From NCBI RefSeq assembly GCF_003046295.1, contig NZ_PZZN01000003.1:372001-436000 (forward strand): a stretch of 64,000 nucleotides of DNA, written 5' to 3'. Positions 36,858 to 44,113 of this stretch are shown one piece after another; position 1 is the first letter of the stretch, and each line of letters starts with the position of its first letter. The notes below the pieces were generated by a model. That model was not told the DNA's origin and made no database searches. It saw nothing but the letters and a program-made list of their open reading frames with translations. The translations under genes were made by a program, and so were the position numbers. This stretch comes from Sphingomonas aerolata (GTDB lineage Bacteria; Pseudomonadota; Alphaproteobacteria; Sphingomonadales; Sphingomonadaceae).

Positions 36858-37268
36858 ATGCCATATCTTCACAATCACCGACTTTTTATTAGCCACGCCT
36901 GGAAGTACAGCGACCGATACAAGCGGGCTGTTCAGTTCCTTGAGGCGGCTCCAAACTTTTCGTGGACTAACTACTCCATCCCTGAAGATGATGCCTTTCC
37001 ACGGATGTCCGCTGCAGACCTCACAGAGGCAATGCGACGCCAGATTCGACCGGTTCAATGCGTTGTGATCGTCTCAGGAATGTATGTTAATCACAGCGAC
37101 TGGATTCAATTCGAAATGGACTTTGCCAAGTCCCTTGGAAAGCCGATTTTAGGCATTCGGAGATGGGGCGAGCAGAGGACGCCCCAAAGCGTGATAAATT
37201 GCGCGGATGAAATGGTGAACTGGAACTCCAGCTCGATTGTGGCCGCAATCCGTCGTCTCGTTCCATAG
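36858..37268 (+). CDS. ThsB-like TIR-domain protein (MTH538 TIR-like/DUF1863)
   Basis: The whole 136-residue protein is one TIR-like domain. It opens with the conserved FISHAWKYSD (10-19), followed by SWTNYSIPEDD (35-45), the AMRRQIRPVQCVVIVSGMY strand-helix (58-76), HSDWIQFEMDFAKSLGKPILGI (79-100) and NWNSSSIVAAI. E86 in WIQFEMDFA is the expected NAD-processing glutamate. This family includes ThsB of Thoeris, which makes ADP-ribose-type signals on phage infection. The ATG at 36858 has a strong AAGGGGGAG site. The SLATT-type gene starts 8 bases downstream, so signal producer and membrane effector seem paired. No SIR2/SLOG ThsA is near. Confidence 0.85.
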   Translation: MPYLHNHRLFISHAWKYSDRYKRAVQFLEAAPNFSWTNYSIPEDDAFPRMSAADLTEAMRRQIRPVQCVVIVSGMYVNHSDWIQFEMDFAKSLGKPILGIRRWGEQRTPQSVINCADEMVNWNSSSIVAAIRRLVP

Positions 37269-37276
37269 GTCACAAC

Positions 37277-38143
37277 ATGTTTGAATATCCTGCGCTATAC
37301 CAAACGGCCGGCGAGATGTCGGCCGAATCGCAAGCTGCGACGTTGAACCTTATCCGCGGCGAATACGCGCTCCTGTTCCTCGCGGCCGTTTTGTCAATGA
37401 ATTGGAGCAAAGAGCCAATTTTCTTCGTGATCTACACCGGTGTTCTTTTAGGATCGCTGGGACTACTAATTAAACGCAATTCGGAAAAGCCGGAACAGGG
37501 GTGGTATCGCGGCCGGGCCCTCGCGGAATCGATTAAGACGTCATGCTGGCGCTACTGCATGAGAGCAGAGCCTTTCGGGGATGCTGACACAGTACAGACG
37601 GTAAAAGCGGAATTTCGTAATCATTTGCTCGAAATTCTCAAAACAAACCGTTTCATAGGCGATCGCATGCCTCCCGATAGCCTTGCAAAAGAACAGATCC
37701 CTGATTCAATGCAGTATGTTCGAAAGCTGCAACTGGTCGACCGGAAGGCATTCTATCTAGCCCATCGAATCCAGGAACAGCGAGAGTGGTATGCGCGCAA
37801 GGCTGGTGCGAACAAGAGGGCAGGCCGATTTTGGGGCAAGATCGGGGTTTTTGCTTATATCGTCGCCATTGTTTTAGCGCTAACCCGAATAGCTCTGCCA
37901 GATTGGGAGCTTTGGCCAATCGAACCTGTTCTCGTATTTGCGTCGGCCATTATTGGCTGGACGCAAGTAAAGAAATTTAATGAGTTGGCCTCATCCTATG
38001 CATTAACGGCTCATGAGATCGGAATTATTCAGGGCAATATAGAGTCGGTCGAAACGGAAGAGGCGCTTTCAGACTTCATCAATGAGTCAGAGCGAGCATT
38101 TTCTCGAGAACACACGCAGTGGGTCGCGAGGCAGCAAAGTTGA
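37277..38143 (+). CDS. SLATT-type (DUF4231-like) four-helix membrane protein, probable effector
   Basis: The 288-residue protein has two pairs of membrane helices (about 29-43 and 48-65; 189-207 and 213-229) around a helical cytoplasmic region. The segment WYRGRALAESIKTSCWRYCMRAEPF (in parts, 77-100) and YALTAHEIGIIQGNIE near the end are typical of DUF4231/SLATT proteins. SLATT proteins are predicted to be pore-forming effectors in nucleotide-signal conflict systems. It directly follows the TIR gene (8-base gap) and is surely co-transcribed. I infer that a TIR-made nucleotide opens or assembles this protein in the membrane; there is no separate sensor domain visible. Confidence 0.75.
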   Translation: MFEYPALYQTAGEMSAESQAATLNLIRGEYALLFLAAVLSMNWSKEPIFFVIYTGVLLGSLGLLIKRNSEKPEQGWYRGRALAESIKTSCWRYCMRAEPFGDADTVQTVKAEFRNHLLEILKTNRFIGDRMPPDSLAKEQIPDSMQYVRKLQLVDRKAFYLAHRIQEQREWYARKAGANKRAGRFWGKIGVFAYIVAIVLALTRIALPDWELWPIEPVLVFASAIIGWTQVKKFNELASSYALTAHEIGIIQGNIESVETEEALSDFINESERAFSREHTQWVARQQS

Positions 38144-38439
38144 TAGCTGCGGCGAGCGATGCTTACCAATCTCATGTAACTTAGCATTTATCGCCACTTG
38201 GGCAAACCTCACGCCGGAGATCCCCTCCGCCGGGCCCGCTCAGAGCACGATGCAATGCTGCATTCCGCCGCACCCACCACGTTCCCCCGTCGAACATGAC
38301 CGCGATCCAGGCTAATGCGAGCACCATATTCTTTTTTCTCTGCCAATTTTCGTGTTGGAAAGTGATCATTGCTTTCCGTTCAGTCAAGTCGTAAGTTGCC
38401 AGTCTGGAAAGTGAGCGACAGTTCGCGGGAGAGTGGTGC
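38144..38439. other. Intergenic region after the TIR-SLATT pair
   Basis: No gene is supported with confidence. A leftward frame (start near 38369, GGAAAG upstream, one hydrophobic stretch LALAWIAVMF) could encode about 62 residues, but it lacks other support. No clear terminator for the SLATT gene is visible. Confidence 0.35.
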
Positions 38440-38892
38440 ATGAACGAGATGGAGGCGGCGCAGTCGCTGGAAATGATGCGGACGACGCGCGGGGCATTGG
38501 CCGCGCGGGCGAAATGGTCCTTAGCGCGCCATGCGGCGGTTGGACTGCTGTTGGGCGGGCTGATCGCTGGCTATGCGCTGCCGGGTCCATGGCCGATGAT
38601 CTTGGCTGGCGCATGCATGGCCGCCACGGCGATGGTCGTCGCCCGCGATCGGCGACGTGACGGATTCTTCGTCAGCGGGTATCGGTCCGGGCGCACGTGG
38701 TGGGTGACGTTCGCGATGCTGCTGGTCGGGTTGGCTGCGCTGGTGGGCGCGATCGTCCTGAGGCAGCGCTATGGCATTACTTGGGCGCCGGTCGCGATTG
38801 GAGGCGGCATGGCGGTGTTCGCTACGATAATGAGCATCGTGTGGGAGCGGATGTACCGGCAAGAGTTGGATGGAGCGCGGCATGGGTGCTGA
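38440..38892 (+). CDS. Small membrane protein of unknown function
   Basis: The 150-residue protein has four predicted membrane helices in two hairpins (about 30-48, 50-68; 86-107, 115-133), separated by a basic loop RDRRRDGFF. A helical cytoplasmic N-terminus precedes them. It overlaps the downstream winged-helix gene by 11 bases, so the pair is co-translated. Such membrane protein/small regulator pairs are widespread in this group, with unknown function. Confidence 0.7.
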   Translation: MNEMEAAQSLEMMRTTRGALAARAKWSLARHAAVGLLLGGLIAGYALPGPWPMILAGACMAATAMVVARDRRRDGFFVSGYRSGRTWWVTFAMLLVGLAALVGAIVLRQRYGITWAPVAIGGGMAVFATIMSIVWERMYRQELDGARHGC

Positions 38893-39187
38893 ACGGCTGG
38901 ATTTGCTAATCCACCCTCCGGTGCGGCTACAACTCATGGCGTTGCTGGCCGACGTGAGCGAGATGGAATTCGGGACTGCGCGCGACATCCTGGGGGTCAG
39001 TGATTCGGTGCTGTCCAAGCACCTCGCGCAATTAAGCGATGGTGAATACATCGAGTTGCGGAAGGCTACGGTGAACACCCGGCAAAGGACTTGGATCGTC
39101 GGCACCGCGGCGGGGCGAAAGGCCTTCAAGGGGCATGTCGCGGCGTTACAGGCACTTGCGTCAGGACGGGTGCCTTCGACTGCGTGA
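38882..39187 (+). CDS. Winged-helix transcriptional regulator
   Basis: The 101-residue protein is an ArsR/MarR-like winged helix (HTH_27 type): LIHPPVRLQLMALLADV, GTARDILGVSDSVLSKHLAQL as recognition region, then the wing around RQRTWIVGTAAGRKAF. The start at 38882 overlaps the upstream membrane gene; an ATG at 38870 is also in frame. It probably regulates its own small operon and may act with the membrane protein. Confidence 0.82.
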   Translation: MGAERLDLLIHPPVRLQLMALLADVSEMEFGTARDILGVSDSVLSKHLAQLSDGEYIELRKATVNTRQRTWIVGTAAGRKAFKGHVAALQALASGRVPSTA

Positions 39188-39393
39188 CAGCAAGCGCAAC
39201 ATATGAGACCGGGTTGCGCAGGCGATGTAGGAACGGCTTGATCGACAGGCTTACACGAGAAAGTCTCGTTTGCGCGTTCCACGAATTCCGGCCATTCAGC
39301 TAACGGCCAGAACTCCGAAAAAGCTAGCAAAAGGTATCACCTTCTCATCGCGAAATGGCATTTTGGCCTGTTTGGGGCAAATCACTGACCAAC

Positions 39394-39640
39394 CTGTAAC
39401 AACAAAAAAAGCGGAAATCCGCCATTGTTACAGGTGTTACATGTTACAGGTCCACGACCATAGTCTGTCGCGTCATGGCTACCACAGGGCGGCAGTCACC
39501 CGTCACTACCGGGCCCATATCTCACCCATTGATACACCGCTGCCTATTAGACTCCTGTAACACCTGTAACACCTGTAATAATGGCGGATTTCTGCGAGTT
39601 TTGCCGTTACAGGCCCTGTTACAGCCCTAAACCCTGTAAC
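39394..39640. repeat. Cluster of CTGTAAC/GTTACAG heptamers and a 40-base inverted repeat
   Basis: Eight perfect heptamers occur at 39394, 39427, 39443, 39555, 39564, 39606, 39618 and 39634, with two near-copies at 39436 and 39573. The three at 39555-39579 are direct repeats with a 9-base period. The left set (39411-39450) and right set (39554-39595) form an imperfect inverted repeat of about 40 bases around a 103-base loop, each arm containing AAATCCGCCATT. This density resembles iterons at a replication origin, or binding sites for an island regulator. Confidence 0.75.
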
Positions 39641-39854
39641 AGCGTACGGATCTTGGCCTCGAATCTCCGCATATTGCCCGGACGCTGGTTTGAAATGGGT
39701 CGGAAACCGGGGTCTCGACGCACGCGCTAGCACGTCACAGGACGTAGGAGGACCCGGAGCGGATCGGCGATGTGTCCCAGCACGTCCTGTGAGGCCCCAC
39801 AGGGACGCCACTTCAGCCGGCGCAGGCTGATCACGAGAGCCGGTGCTGGTTTGA

Positions 39855-39947
39855 TTAGGTTGCTCGCATTGTTACCTCGGAGCCGTCGTCGTGCACGCGC
39901 GTCCCCGCGCATGAGAACGCCGTTGCTGGTGCGAGGGCGATCACCAT
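39855..39947 (-). pseudogene. 5' fragment of a nuclease-like gene, duplicate of 41899-42294
   Basis: A 30-codon frame begins MVIALAPATAFSC and continues with TRVHDDG, which parallels MIDLAPITTFSC and TRVHDGDG at the start of the SNase-like gene at 42294. It then loses similarity and stops. The DNA just upstream (around 39967-39991) resembles the DNA upstream of the intact gene but with an inverted core. This is a remnant of a partial duplication. Confidence 0.6.
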
Positions 39948-40229
39948 CGAAAGGCTACCACGGCAACGCCGACGGCGCACAAATGCCGTTGCCAGCTACC
40001 CCATTCGCAGTGACGTTAGGTGCAGAGCTAGCCGACCCAAGACGGCAGATGCTCGGTATCCCGCCCGCGGCGCATGAGGTGTCAAACGGAGCAGGCGGAA
40101 TGCTTTACCTAAAGTTCACTTTGCGGCGGTATTGGAGCGTTCGAGGCCTTCGCTTCCGGTGTAGAGTACCTCAGCGCCCCGCCTGTTTCAGTCACAAGGA
40201 CACGCGGGGCGCTCGTCAGTTACCCGGCT

Positions 40230-40448
40230 CTATCCAGCGCCGAACCCGGCCCTGCTGTTCTCGCCATCGTCGTTCCGCTCGCGGCCGGCCAGGACGTTCT
40301 CAAGCTCGGACAGAGAATGTGGCACGTCGATGTGCTGCGCTCCCAGGAACAGGCGCGATCCCGCACCCTCGGGCATCGCGTGGGTCACCTTGTCAATGTC
40401 TACTAGCGCCTTGCCTGGAGGCAGCGTCTCGATCTGAACAAATCGCAT
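40230..40448 (-). CDS. Small hypothetical protein
   Basis: The 72-residue protein begins at an ATG with GGAGACGACC directly before it. The sequence (RFVQIETLPPGKALVDIDKV) is balanced and protein-like, with a charged C-terminus (RERNDDGENSR). No domain is recognised. It is divergent from the 37-residue protein at 40550. Confidence 0.55.
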   Translation of the reverse strand: MRFVQIETLPPGKALVDIDKVTHAMPEGAGSRLFLGAQHIDVPHSLSELENVLAGRERNDDGENSRAGFGAG

Positions 40449-40549
40449 GGTCGTCTCCGGTATCGCGTCCGGCACTGCGAACGCTTGAGGGGTAACAAAC
40501 GGCTGCACCCGAAAGCTGCGCCGCGCGTTGGAAGAGTGAGGAGATGATC

Positions 40550-40663
40550 ATGATTGACGATCCAAAGACCGACGACGCCACCGAGTCTGAAAAGGCTGAG
40601 GAGATGGAAAAGGTACAGGAGGACGCTGCAAAGGAGCGTGAAGAAAACGGCGGCTACCAGTAA
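40550..40663 (+). CDS. Very small acidic, charged protein (37 residues)
   Basis: The frame is preceded by GAGGAG at proper distance and encodes a highly charged helix-forming peptide (about half Asp, Glu and Lys). Very similar tiny charged proteins are common in sphingomonads, but their role is unknown. A hairpin (TGCCACTACC with its complement, about 40671-40711) follows, possibly as transcript end. Confidence 0.5.
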   Translation: MIDDPKTDDATESEKAEEMEKVQEDAAKEREENGGYQ

Positions 40664-40735
40664 TCCAGAATGCCACTACCTCATCGCGCACCGACCGATG
40701 GGGTAGTGGCATAATGAGGTAGTGGACCGAAGTCG

Positions 40736-40936
40736 TTGGTGACCGCAAACAGATCGCGCGAAGAGGGGTTCGTCCTCAGTAGCGGGCAGCTTGATGCCGG
40801 ACTCTTTGAAGGCCGCACCGTCTCATTCTATAAGAACGGTCGCTCCTGCCAGTCTTGGGTTACATCGCTCGAAAGGCGATCCAGACGCTCATTGATTGAC
40901 GCACGCGACCAGTTAAAACATCTGCCAGGCGTTTAA
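40736..40936 (+). CDS. Small hypothetical protein
   Basis: Up to 66 residues from TTG (40736) or GTG (40739). The sequence (SSGQLDAGLFEGRTVSFYKNGRSCQSWV) is protein-like, but no ribosome site or domain supports it strongly. Confidence 0.4.
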   Translation: MVTANRSREEGFVLSSGQLDAGLFEGRTVSFYKNGRSCQSWVTSLERRSRRSLIDARDQLKHLPGV

Positions 40937-41097
40937 CCCTGCGGCAATCTCGCCCCAGCCACGTCAGCATCACACTATGCAAACAAAAGGTCTAGGTACG
41001 CGGCTGGGCTCCTGCGCTTTGTGGCTTGGGCCTACCCAAGAGCATGCGACTATTGCGTTTCATTGGCGGTGTCAGGCATCGTTAAGTGGTCTGAGAC

Positions 41098-41244
41098 TCA
41101 GTGATGTACGTCAGAAGGCACGACGCTAAGCGCACCATCGAGCATTGCACCGACGAGGGGCAGTTCCAGAAGGTCAGCCAGCGCTATGAGTTCCTCGATC
41201 CCTTCTTTAAGATCATCTTTGGTTCGACGCTGACTTTCACTCAT
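41098..41244 (-). CDS. Small hypothetical protein (48 residues)
   Basis: A complete short frame begins MSESQRRTKDDLKEGIEELI and goes on ALADLLELPLVGAMLDGAL. It is amphipathic and helix-prone, with amino-acid use typical of real small proteins. The ribosome site (TAGG) is weak. No function known. Confidence 0.5.
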   Translation of the reverse strand: MSESQRRTKDDLKEGIEELIALADLLELPLVGAMLDGALSVVPSDVHH

Positions 41245-41596
41245 ACCTAAGGCTATCGCAACCGCCCAAGCTACGTCGATGGTAGTTTCGCATAAAATGA
41301 GCTGACATTTCTACCGTAGCCAGTCTCTCCGTCGGCCTGTGTGGCTCGTACGCTGCGTCAGGACCGATTGCCGGCAAGTGGAGCATTGGGGTCATGCAAG
41401 GCAATCGCTGCCAAGCGCTCTAGCACCTTATCGTGACGGGTTGGACCGTTGATAAGGAGTCGTCGTTGCACCAAGACTACGCGGGCAATTCCCGTCTTGG
41501 GTAAAACCTGATCCAAAACCGATCCGTTCGTTCGAATTTTTACCTGCCGTTGGATTTTGGTCGATTATCTTTTCCGCCTCAACAGGAGGAAATTTG
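41245..41596. other. Intergenic region before the secreted proline-rich protein
   Basis: No gene is supported. The end, with TTTTTACC and AGGAGG (about 41584-41589), holds the promoter side and ribosome site of the gene at 41597. Confidence 0.4.
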
Positions 41597-41851
41597 ATGA
41601 AACTGATTTTGTGCTCGGCGTTATTGCTGCCGACGATCGCTGTCGGCGCAAGCGCCCAAAGCTCAGTGGCTGTGCGCGGCCATACAACCCGTGAGGGCGT
41701 TTACGTACAGCCTCACGTCCGGACCGCTCCGAACGAGACAAAGGTCGACAACTGGAGCAGTCGGCCGAACGTGAACCCTTATACAGGCAAGGCGGGGACA
41801 GCGGATCCTTACGCTCCGAAGCCGTACAAGCCCTACACGCCTAAGTACTGA
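41597..41851 (+). CDS. Small secreted Pro/Tyr-rich protein
   Basis: The 84-residue protein has a signal peptide ending GASAQ and a mature part rich in Pro, Tyr and Lys, ending DPYAPKPYKPYTPKY. A strong AGGAGG site precedes the ATG. Similar short envelope proteins are common in sphingomonads and xanthomonads. No domain or function is known. Confidence 0.7.
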   Translation: MKLILCSALLLPTIAVGASAQSSVAVRGHTTREGVYVQPHVRTAPNETKVDNWSSRPNVNPYTGKAGTADPYAPKPYKPYTPKY

Positions 41852-41898
41852 TCGCGGGGGCGGTTGTTACGGGCCGCCCGCCTTTCGACCGCTTGGCC

Positions 41899-42294
41899 TT
41901 ACCTGCAGTCACCCATCCGATACTGCCGCCAGTACCGATCCCACCGCACGGCCGCGCCGGAGGCGATCGCGGCGCAAGACAGCGACCGCCCATCTGGCAA
42001 CGTGCATCGGGCAACCACGCGGGTGTAGCTCTTGCCGGTCGCCTCGCATCGGAGTGTCTGCCGTAACACAAGACGTTCGACGATCTGCTGGCTGCGTTTA
42101 GCAGCGGCATTATCGCAGCGATAATTTACTCGGCGTGGGTCAGCTGCCCGGCACGGTGATGCACTCTCAAAGTCCGGCGCCTGGACACCTGCAATTCGAA
42201 TTTTAACGCCGTTCGAGCACCACAGGGGTCCGTCGCCGTCGTGCACTCGCGTCACCTTGCATGAGAACGTCGTGATTGGTGCGAGGTCAATCAT
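41899..42294 (-). CDS. Staphylococcal nuclease-like (thermonuclease family) protein
   Basis: The 131-residue protein fits the SNase fold: TRVHDGDG (Asp19/Asp21 region binds Ca2+), KIRIAGVQAPD (Arg33 and terminal Asp, where Glu is more usual), and VVARCTLPDGRSLSCAAIASGAAV with a catalytic-type Arg. It lacks a clear signal peptide, unlike most secreted nucleases. It follows a 63-residue gene by 10 bases. A partial copy of its start is at 39855-39947. Confidence 0.72.
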   Translation of the reverse strand: MIDLAPITTFSCKVTRVHDGDGPLWCSNGVKIRIAGVQAPDFESASPCRAADPRRVNYRCDNAAAKRSQQIVERLVLRQTLRCEATGKSYTRVVARCTLPDGRSLSCAAIASGAAVRWDRYWRQYRMGDCR

Positions 42295-42304
42295 TGTCGA
42301 ACGG

Positions 42305-42496
42305 TCACCAAGGCAACGGCATTTGTGCGCCGTTGGGGTTCAACGGCTGGAACAGGCCACCGTACACATGCTGCGCGACTTCTAACTGAGCAGCCGCCCG
42401 CAACCCTTCGTCCTGCGCGGTGAGGCCGATTACCGCCCACGTAGGTGCCCCGTCGATGAGCAAGGCGATCCGTTCGGCGGTGATTACGCCGCCCAT
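42305..42496 (-). CDS. Small hypothetical protein
   Basis: The 63-residue protein (MGGVITAERIALLIDGAPTW) looks like a conserved sphingomonad short protein with a helical core. It overlaps the upstream gene's stop (TGATG) and precedes the nuclease gene, suggesting an operon. Function unknown. Confidence 0.55.
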   Translation of the reverse strand: MGGVITAERIALLIDGAPTWAVIGLTAQDEGLRAAAQLEVAQHVYGGLFQPLNPNGAQMPLPW

Positions 42497-42720
42497 CAAA
42501 TGCAGTCAGTTGAGTAGGTCGCGTACGGCGATAGGCCACGGCGCGCAAACTCTGCCTCAATTGGAGACAACAAGGACTCAGGGCCATCCTCCATCGCCTG
42601 GAAATAGATAGTTTGCATTTCGCATGGGCGGATGTCGGGCAGGATTTCAGAGATCAGGTTATGGGTCTGGCTGAATGGCTGTGCGCCGTTGCGCATCAAT
42701 TCGGGTACGTGTTCCATACG
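42496..42720 (-). CDS. Small hypothetical protein
   Basis: About 74 residues from the ATG at 42720 (MEHVPELMRNGAQPF). The C-terminal half (AMEDGPESLLSPIEAEFARRGLSPY) is well formed. The stop overlaps the next start, which supports it; the start is uncertain because no ribosome site is evident. Confidence 0.45.
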   Translation of the reverse strand, partial: RMEHVPELMRNGAQPFSQTHNLISEILPDIRPCEMQTIYFQAMEDGPESLLSPIEAEFARRGLSPYATYSTDCI

Positions 42721-42915
42721 TCGACTATAGTGGAACAGACGGGGAACGCAATCAAAGTCGGAGGCGTTCGTTCGCGGCATCCGTCTGCAACCCCGGGATG
42801 CGGCAATTGCTGAAGCTTGGCAGGATGTGGTCGGGTTGCATACGGGTACGAATCCGTCCGTCAGCAAGGGGAAACAAACGTTTGAGGTCAAAAACGGCCA
42901 TTCGAGAAAGGCACC

Positions 42916-43251
42916 TCAGAACGGCGCGTTACGCTCAATAACGTATTCAAGCACCCGATTGGGTAGTGGGTGACTGAAATCGATCCCCATTGCATCGGGA
43001 CTGCTCCAAGCGACCCATCCCGGCACTGCGGCGAATTGAGGGATCGTGACATGGACAAATGTCCCGACGGTTACGGCGAGCGGCGCTTCGATACGGCATC
43101 CCCGCGCGGTACAGTCGGTGATGCGGACATTCTGCTCGTCAAACTTATCTGCGGATATCGTGGCATTCCAAGCGACAGGAATCCGTATGTCCTGTCGCTT
43201 ATCCTCAGCGAGACAAGGTGGGCACAAAGGGCCTACGAGTCGTGTTCCCAT
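42916..43251 (-). CDS. PilZ-domain protein
   Basis: The 111-residue protein is a single PilZ domain, which in other proteins binds cyclic di-GMP. It has an N-terminal basic motif (EDKRQDIRIPV) and the D/NxSxxG-like DCTARGCRIE, with Thr in place of Ser, and the final strand AMGIDFSHPL. The altered motif may weaken ligand binding. Many sphingomonads have such lone PilZ proteins. The start is uncertain by a few codons. Confidence 0.72.
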   Translation of the reverse strand: MGTRLVGPLCPPCLAEDKRQDIRIPVAWNATISADKFDEQNVRITDCTARGCRIEAPLAVTVGTFVHVTIPQFAAVPGWVAWSSPDAMGIDFSHPLPNRVLEYVIERNAPF

Positions 43252-43359
43252 CACCAAGGTGGTACCGTGCGTTTCCTTTTCAGTGCGTTAATCCGCTTGC
43301 AGTCAAACACGCCTAACAGTGCAAAGTGGCTGAATAGCTTGCGAGCACGGGAGAATCAC

Positions 43360-43782
43360 ATGACGACCATTCGGCTTGCAGAACCGTATGACCTATCGCC
43401 CTTAACGAAGTTCGATTCGTTTCCTGGTAACCGAATTGCGGAAATTGTTGAGAAGCGCATGTTGGTGGCCGAGATGGGTGACGTAGTTGTCGGCTACCTT
43501 GCTTGGCAACGCGGTGGATGCGTAGGGCAAGACTACGTCAATAAGCTCGTCGTCAACGATATCTACCGGCGTCGCGGAATCGCACGGGACCTGATCGGAG
43601 CCTTAAACACCGTGTTGAGCGGCAGGGTATTTATATCGACGGGTACAGATAACGATGCAGCTGTGTCCCTGCTCGAAAGCACGGGCTGGGTCGCTGCTGG
43701 CCAAATCGTTGGGCTACGTCCTTTAGACGAACCAGAGGCGTTCTTTCACCGTGATCTTTGGCCGGCAGGAGTGCCCAACTAA
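43360..43782 (+). CDS. GNAT-family N-acetyltransferase
   Basis: The 140-residue protein has the GNAT acetyl-CoA site: strand NKLVVNDIYRRRGIARDLI (motif A with R/QxxGxA as RRRGIA), then a helix and the late strand VAAGQIVGLRP. GGGAG precedes the ATG at 43360. The acceptor substrate is unknown. Short GNATs are typical island cargo. Confidence 0.85.
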   Translation: MTTIRLAEPYDLSPLTKFDSFPGNRIAEIVEKRMLVAEMGDVVVGYLAWQRGGCVGQDYVNKLVVNDIYRRRGIARDLIGALNTVLSGRVFISTGTDNDAAVSLLESTGWVAAGQIVGLRPLDEPEAFFHRDLWPAGVPN

Positions 43783-43783
43783 A

Positions 43784-44113
43784 TCAGTCGCTGATCGTCC
43801 AACCCTGTTCCGCATCCCGCCCGTGTACAGGCTGGGCAGCCTGCAGGGCTTTTCTGAAGCGCTCCCTAGGTGTCTTTTCGGTGACGGCAGGCAATTGGGT
43901 AGGGTGGGCAAATGTACGCGCCGCAGGTGGCACGGTCACGCTGGCCATTGGTACGGGAGCATCGGAAGTCGGAGCCGAGATATCTCCACGTCCGATCAGC
44001 GAGACAGAGCCCCCGCGGATGCTCGTCCCACCGCTGACAATAGTCGTCATACGGCTCCGAGGCCGCCCACCCGGCACCAGCGACGCCACACCCCCAGTTC
44101 CATAGCCTGACAA
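43784..44113 (-). pseudogene. Probable frame-shifted C-terminal part of the upstream lipoprotein-like gene
   Basis: This frame lacks a good start and overlaps the end of the gene at 44047-44592. It begins SGYGTGGVASLVPG, a glycine-rich tail that would follow naturally from MYF in the upstream frame. A run of five T at the joint would join the two frames if it had six. The remainder is Pro/Thr-rich. A separate small gene is possible but less likely. Confidence 0.4.

Larger units (their letters stand above)
39188..40229. other. Long region without intact genes, with repeats and a gene remnant
   Basis: Apart from the repeat cluster (39394-39640) and a nuclease gene fragment (39855-39947), I see no supported gene. 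Longer open frames on the plus strand (for example 39770-40495) have Arg/Pro-rich products and look like chance frames. Confidence 0.5.

Noticed and set aside
36858-38143. Classic type I or II Thoeris
   Set aside because: The TIR protein fits ThsB, but no SIR2-SLOG or Macro-domain ThsA gene is adjacent; the partner is a SLATT-type membrane protein.
38181-38369. Leftward 62-codon frame with one hydrophobic stretch and GGAAAG upstream
   Set aside because: Only the ribosome-site-like bases support it; no family or context.
39394-39640. CRISPR array
   Set aside because: Repeats are 7-9 bases with irregular spacing and both orientations; no 25-40-base repeats and no cas genes in the window.
39770-40495. 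Plus-strand 241-codon frame in the repeat region
   Set aside because: Arg/Pro-rich, overlaps a nuclease remnant and a better minus-strand gene.
43758-44105. Plus-strand 115-codon frame after the GNAT gene
   Set aside because: It overlaps the GNAT end and lies opposite the better minus-strand frames; its product looks like a chance frame.
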